From the NCBI RefSeq assembly GCF_030272615.1, contig NC_081406.1:395644439-395708438 (forward strand): DNA of 64,000 bases, in the 5' to 3' direction. Origin of the DNA: Cryptomeria japonica (lineage: Eukaryota > Streptophyta > Pinopsida > Cupressales > Cupressaceae). The translations under genes and the position numbers were made by a program. This document shows, one piece after another, positions 58,970-64,000 of this stretch. Positions within the stretch are counted from its first letter, which is position 1. Every line of letters starts with the position of its first letter. Below the pieces are notes generated by a model, which was not told the origin of the DNA, did no database searches, and worked only from the letters and a program-made list of their open reading frames with translations.

Positions 58970-61481
58970 ATCATCCCAAATTTGGGATTGTCGACAACCT
59001 CTATCAATCTGAATCCCCAGATATTTGATCAGGAGCTCAGCAATTTTTATATTCAGATGTGGTGCAATTCTCATCTAAATCGTCTTAGAAGTATTAAAAA
59101 ATAGTAGTTGGGACTTTTCTCTATTCATAACTTGTCTTGATGCCATTGTATATTCCTCTAGTGTATTTTTAATACCAATGGCTTCCCGTAAGGATGCTTC
59201 TCCAAATACAATTGTATCGTCTACAAATTGGGAGTGTGTATTGGCCTCAAATTGATCATGAACTTTGATTCCTCGCCAAATGCCTTCACTATGTCTTTTC
59301 CTAATTAATCTCCCCAAGACTTCAGCCATAAGAATGAAGAGTGAAGGGGATAATGGATCACCTTGTCACAGACCATTTGTGGCACCAAAAAACCCATTCA
59401 GATTGCCATTAACAAGAATGGAGAAGCTCGCAGTGCTAATGTAGAACTTTATACATTCAAGCCACTTAGTAGGGAACCCAAATCTGTCAAGGACTTGTAT
59501 AAGAAAATTCCATATCACTTTATCATATGCTTTGGCAAAATCGAGTTTGATAACCATGCCTTTCAATTTATCTTTATGGAGTGAGTGTATGACTTCGGAT
59601 ACCAGAATGATGTTGTCTACAATTTCTTAGTCCATGATGTTTTGGTAGCAGTTTTTTCAATCTTTCAGCCATGGCCTTGGATATTATTTTGTAGATAGTG
59701 CTGCATAATGATATTGGGCAGAACTCAGACATGGATTCACAGACCTATTTTTTGGGAATAAGTGTGATAATAGTGTGGTCAATCTCTTTCACAAATTTAT
59801 GCTTTTTATGGAATTCCTCAATCACATTCCAAATATCATTTCCCATGAAATCCCTGCATTTTTGAAAAAGATCTATCATTATGCCATCCGGTCCGGGTGC
59901 CTTTTGGGGATAATGATAGTGGGTAGAACTTAGACATGGATTCACAGACCTGTTTTTTGGGAAAAGGTGTGATAATAGTGTGGTTGATCTCTTTCACAAA
60001 TTTATGCTTTTTTCGGAATTCCTCAATCACATTCCAAATATCCTTTCCCATGAAATCCCTGCATTTTTTCAAAAGATCTGTCATTATGCCATCCGGTTCA
60101 GGTGCCTTTTTGGGATGTAATGTAAATGTGGCATGTTTAATTTCCTCCAAAGAGTAGGGACCAAGTAACATATCACAATCAGAGCTAGAAATCAGAGGAT
60201 TAATTACTTCCTCAATCATTGGTATTAAATCTGACTCATGCTCAGTGCCCCCTAATATATCCATGTAATACTTGAGAGCAATTAGCTCAATGTTATTGGC
60301 CTCAATTTTCAAAATCCCCTTCTCATCTTTGATTGAGAATATTTTGTTGTTGATCCTTCTAGCCTTGTAAGAAGCATGAAAGAATTTAGTATTGAGATCG
60401 CCCTCAGCAATCCATAGTTCCCTAGCCTTATCTTTCCAATACAGTTCCTCCCGCTTTAAAATTTCCATATACTGTGATTTAAGTTTTTTCTCCAATTCCA
60501 ATTCAACATTGGTCATACCGAATTGCATTACCCGATTTCCAATTTCTTCTAGCTCATCCTCAATTCTACTTTTCTCCACAAATGCATTTTTGAATGACAC
60601 TTTGTTCCAATCTTTAATTTTGTTCTTCAGGAACTGAATTCTTTTAACAAATTTAAAGCTAGGAGACCTAGAATAGATATTACCTTCATTCCACCATACT
60701 TTTAGATTGTCAAGGAACCTCTCATCCCACCACCACATGCTCAAGAATTTGAAGATATTCTTCTTGTTGCGATTGTCCTGGGCAATGGACAGGGATATTG
60801 GCAGATGATCCGACCCAATTTGGGGGACAATTTTAGTTTCCAATGAATAATTGCAACTAATCTAGCTCTCACCCACCAGAAATCGGTCAAGTCTTTCAGA
60901 TATATTGGCAAATTTTAGCCTCTTATTAGTCCATGTGAATTTACCAATCTTAGGAATAATATCGACCAGCTTGCAATTCGATACAAAATCTCTAAAATCC
61001 TCCACTTTTGAAGGTTTTTGGAGACCTCCCACCTTCTCATCAATGCCCAAAAGGGCGTTGAAATCTCTAGCAGCAATGACCATTCCCATTTCTAACAACT
61101 TAATTTGATTAGTGATTTCAGTCCAAACTTTCAATTTTTCCTCAGTCTTTATAGGTCCATAAATATTAAATAGCGGGTAGGAAAGGTTTGATTGTTTACA
61201 AACAATGGTACAGGCCATCCAATGGTCAAATGAAGCAATAGGATGTACATCAATTTTGGAGGGATTCCACATAATTCCCAAACCCCCAGCTGTGCCTCTG
61301 GCATCTTGAAAAATGCCTTCCCATTTGAAGCAGTACTTGATGAACTCAACCGCCTTATCCTTACTAAGCTTTGTTTCTTGTAGAATGAATATTTTTGCTT
61401 CAAACTTGGCCAAGGTTCTCTTGACCAAGCATTTTTTGTCAGGGGTTGACATTCCATGAAATGATCCTCATCGTCCCCCAA
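58970..61481 (-). pseudogene. LINE ORF2, N-terminal part: endonuclease and RT
   Basis: Apurinic-type endonuclease at 61,452-60,780 with LQETKL, ARDFNALLG (GDFN in active elements) and GSDHLPIS. Then a linker and the RT with KKAPEPDGI, FAKAYDKVIWNFL and HSQFVDDTIVFGEAS, in which FVDD stands for the catalytic F-A-D-D. A 205-bp tandem duplication (59,706-60,115) disrupts the RT. The frame reaches the G2 insertion site at YLGIQIDRG. Stops and frameshifts throughout. Confidence 0.85.
59706..60115 (-). repeat. 205-bp tandem duplication in LINE RT
   Basis: Landmarks GACATGGATTCACAGACC at 59,729 and 59,934, and CATTATGCCATCCGGT in both copies. The copies differ at several sites, so the event is not recent. 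It duplicates the KKAPGPDG segment of the RT. Confidence 0.85.
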
Positions 61482-61689
61482 GGGAGGCCTTTCCTCCCTT
61501 GGAGTGATTCAAGAATTTTAGCATACTTAAAATACCCTTCTCATTTGCCCTCTACTCCCTCACTATCTTATGGCTTTTCCTTCATCTTGTGCATTTCACA
61601 CCCCCAAGGATAGAATTGGCTGATTGACTGATGCATCTGGGATCTACCAAATTCAATTCATCTCCATTATTGTTTGACTCCGATGATTT

Positions 61690-62828
61690 TGATTCAGGTT
61701 CCTTAAGTGCGACCTCTACAGGGGGGTTTCAATTGGGAATATTTGCATATCATTGTTCATATCCATTGGGTTATCTTGTGTTGGGGTCGCTATGATTGCA
61801 TCTTGTTTAGATTCAAGATTGGCCAATTTAGGTCCTTCTAAGAGCAGAGTTTTTGATTCCATTTTTTTCTCTTTTTCTTTCCAAACTTGTTTCGATTTTC
61901 TGGGAGGGCGGCTAAAGGCCTTTCTCACAAATAATTTGCATTTGTTAGAATTGTGAAATAGGCTTCCACATCTCGAACAAGCCCTAATTTCATTTTCTAC
62001 TTCAACCTATTGTTTCCATTCACCATTCGCAGAAAGTAATATCACCGAAGAGGGAATTGTCTTCACAGAAGCGATTTTGAGTCTGGCATAAGTATATAGG
62101 TCACCCTCTATTATATCTTCATCAATTTCCAGTAGAGTTCCAAGGGTTCTTCCAATATTAAATTGGTAAGTTGTACAATTGGATCCATACAGGTTTATTA
62201 TATACAGCTAGTGATGTGGGATCAAAATTCAGAGACTAGGGGTGCATATACAACGGGTGATTGTTCAAAAACTAATTTTTGAGATACAAAACTTGATTTC
62301 ATTCTTTTTCTTTGGGGAAAACTGCTACAAAGAAGCCTTTGGGAAGAAAATTAATCATTATGTGTTTCCCCCAATTTTCCTCAGTCCAAGTATGGATATC
62401 CTTCCTTGGCAATTTTGGTCCCACAATTTTTGCAATGATCGCATGACTTTCAAAGATTAGATTTTCATTATCAATGTCTTCGATTAGGTCAATTTCAATG
62501 CTGTCAGATGGATTCTCCTTTTCTATGTAAGGGCGATGGATTAAACTATCTCCACTATTTTCTGTGCCTCCTTCCGATTTTGATTGTTCTTTGCAAGGGG
62601 TTTCGGGATTATTCCATTCGACTTCCAATATTCGCCATTTGACAGGTCTTCATTTTCCTGTATCCGCATCATCTCCATACTTCCCTTCTTGAGCACTCTG
62701 CGGCTTCTCGTACCTCTATCTTTCACCCTTTTTGCTTTGTCTTTCGCTCTCCATTTAATAAATTTAATATTGTCTCTTATATGCATGTGACTATCGGTAT
62801 TGATTGTTGAAATAAGAAAGGATTGCAT
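61690..62828 (-). pseudogene. LINE ORF1, DUF4283-type with zinc knuckle
   Basis: The minus strand encodes a DUF4283-like region (IIAKIVGPKLPRKDIHTW, FFVAVFPKEKE, VWIQLYNLPI) between 62,440 and 62,160. A zinc knuckle follows near 61,980 (CSRCGSLFHNSNKC), then a Lys-rich tail. Plant L1 ORF1 proteins with this layout bind the element RNA. Several stops and at least one frameshift. Confidence 0.75.
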
Positions 62829-62889
62829 TCACTTGAAGAGAAATGTATTTAGGATTTGAACTTTGAGAACCCTTATTCCATACCTTATC

Positions 62890-63729
62890 TGTTGGTATTT
62901 TGGTATGGTTTTGTCATTGATGTCAACACCTACTAAACTCTTATCAACTCTGGCACTTTGGAGAATCAGCAACATTCACCGGCAAGCAAGTAACTATTGC
63001 ACAGTTACTGGTATATGGTTCACCGGCAAGATATAATGATCACCGGCACTTGGAATGATATGGAAGACAATTGGTAATGTCGAAGACATCGTGTGGACAC
63101 TTTGTCCTGGAGTTTTGTTCATTAGTATATTCATAATTGCATATTTGTTGTTACCGCCAAATAGGTCTAGGGTTACACCGGCAAGTTTATCTTTTCCAGA
63201 TCAGCATGGCACACTATGGAGATGATTAATTATTGTTGTAAATGCATTAAGCCGACATGTTCAATCGGTTATTGCATCGGATATTATATTGTTTGTAAAA
63301 TGTTTTTATTGTAATATCTTGTAGAGCCGGCCTACTAAAATTGGTCTTAGGTTATGGTTTAAATGTAAGATCTTATTTGCAAGATCAAATGCGGAATGCG
63401 AAGGTCTTGTGAAGGTATATGTGAGATTAAGTAGAGATACACACGCAGACATCATTTGAAGGTGAAGCTAGGTTTTTGTGAAAGCATATCAGCATTACAC
63501 CAGTACTGAATCTAGCATATGAAGATGCTATTTTGAGCAGTACATTCTTATTGGATTTAACCATCCAATTGTAGTCAGTGTGACTCCCATTTTGTGATTG
63601 AGCAGTGAGCTCTAGGTGCTTGGCCTTTCTGCATGTGCAGGCCCCATTTATGTACACTTACTATCTGCAGTAGTATCATCTGATTGTGGGTAAGGTTTCC
63701 CACTGTGGTTTTTACCCTTATAGGGTTTC
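62890..63729 (-). repeat. Copia-type LTR, reverse orientation, broken at 63,729
   Basis: It begins TGTTGGTATTTTGG on the plus strand, the end of an LTR when read on the minus strand. It carries GAGCAGTGAGCTCTAGG (63,598) and the reverse of the ACGTGGAAACCC region at its right side. The expected start region is missing because another LTR begins at 63,730. Confidence 0.65.
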
Positions 63730-64000
63730 TGTAGGTCCCAGAGACAACTGGGAGGGGGGGGTGAATCAGTTGTGAAATAAATTCAAACCAAAAACTTATT
63801 AACCAACTTAATGCTTAATACCGGTAAGATAGTTAATTGTCGGTAAGTAGTGTTAATAGAAAATTGCTATACTAGTAAGAATTAATGCATGAAACATAAG
63901 CACAAAGTTATCCACAACACATGACACCAATATTTGTACGTGGAAACCCTGTAAGGGGAAAAACCACTGTGGGAAACCTTACCCACAATCAGATGATACT
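63730..64000 (+). repeat. Copia-type LTR start, forward orientation, cut by window edge
   Basis: TGTAGGTCCCAGAGACAACT and then a G run with GGTGAATCAG, like the insert at 30,643-32,321 read in reverse. It continues through TACGTGGAAACCC (63,937) to the edge. It probably inserted in the LTR at 62,890-63,729. Confidence 0.7.

Larger units (their letters stand above)
52040..62828 (-). mobile_element. L1-type LINE split by gypsy derivative G2
   Basis: On the minus strand, ORF1 (62,828-61,690) is followed by ORF2 in two parts (61,481-58,970 and 53,930-52,040), separated by G2 (53,936-58,964). Removing G2 and one ATAAC joins the ORF2 frame. The order endonuclease, RT, zinc finger, RNase H is that of plant L1 elements carrying RNase H. 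The exact 3' end and poly(A) were not found. Confidence 0.85.

Overview
The window looks like intergenic DNA from a large, repeat-dominated plant nuclear genome. A gymnosperm is my best guess from the mix of old, deeply nested Ty3/gypsy, Ty1/copia, LINE and hAT elements, but the sequence alone does not fix the species. I see no intact host gene, no rRNA or tRNA gene and no CRISPR array. Almost every coding stretch belongs to, or is carried by, a transposable element and is broken by stops or frameshifts.

Left half (1-29.1 kb). The base layer is a minus-strand copia-like element, here called X. Its distal LTR (26.73-27.69 kb) is interrupted by a plus-strand Tat-type gypsy element, whose 3' LTR is at 25,655-26,732 and whose RNase H/integrase is at 8.46-10.17 kb. 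Into the gypsy RNase H went a minus-strand element of family A (1-8,456). Into that went a second family A element in the opposite direction (1,550-6,545), flanked by a clean 5-bp target duplication. The gypsy element's 3' noncoding region also holds a 12-13 kb block with orphan coding remnants (11.4-13.6 kb), a tandem array (14.1-15.2 kb), a long open frame of family B (15.7-19.8 kb) and a nearly intact hAT transposase (20.9-23.45 kb).

Middle (29.1-44.1 kb). Gypsy element G1 (LTRs 29,151-30,000 and 40,784-41,977) sits inside X. It carries gag, protease, RT, RNase H, integrase and an additional downstream reading frame (family C). It has been hit by two further insertions of solo-LTR type, at 30,643-32,321 and 41,140-41,541, each with a 5-bp duplication. 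The rest of X (LTR, gag with zinc knuckles, coiled-coil frame) flanks G1.

Right half (44.1-64 kb). This holds LTR debris, a minisatellite containing a solo LTR, a decayed plant mobile domain (PMD) fragment, a cluster of AT-rich hairpins, and a 10-kb minus-strand L1-type LINE split by a 5,029-bp gypsy deletion derivative (G2, 53,936-58,964). Two LTRs of one copia group lie head to head at the right edge.

The most unusual content is families A and B. These are element-borne proteins of more than 1,000 residues that share a conserved N-terminal globular region, carry coiled coils toward the C-terminus, and show mainly nonsense decay in one frame. Family A moves in a unit with TGTTG...CAACA ends and a 5-bp target duplication, yet no reverse transcriptase, transposase or long terminal repeat is visible in it.
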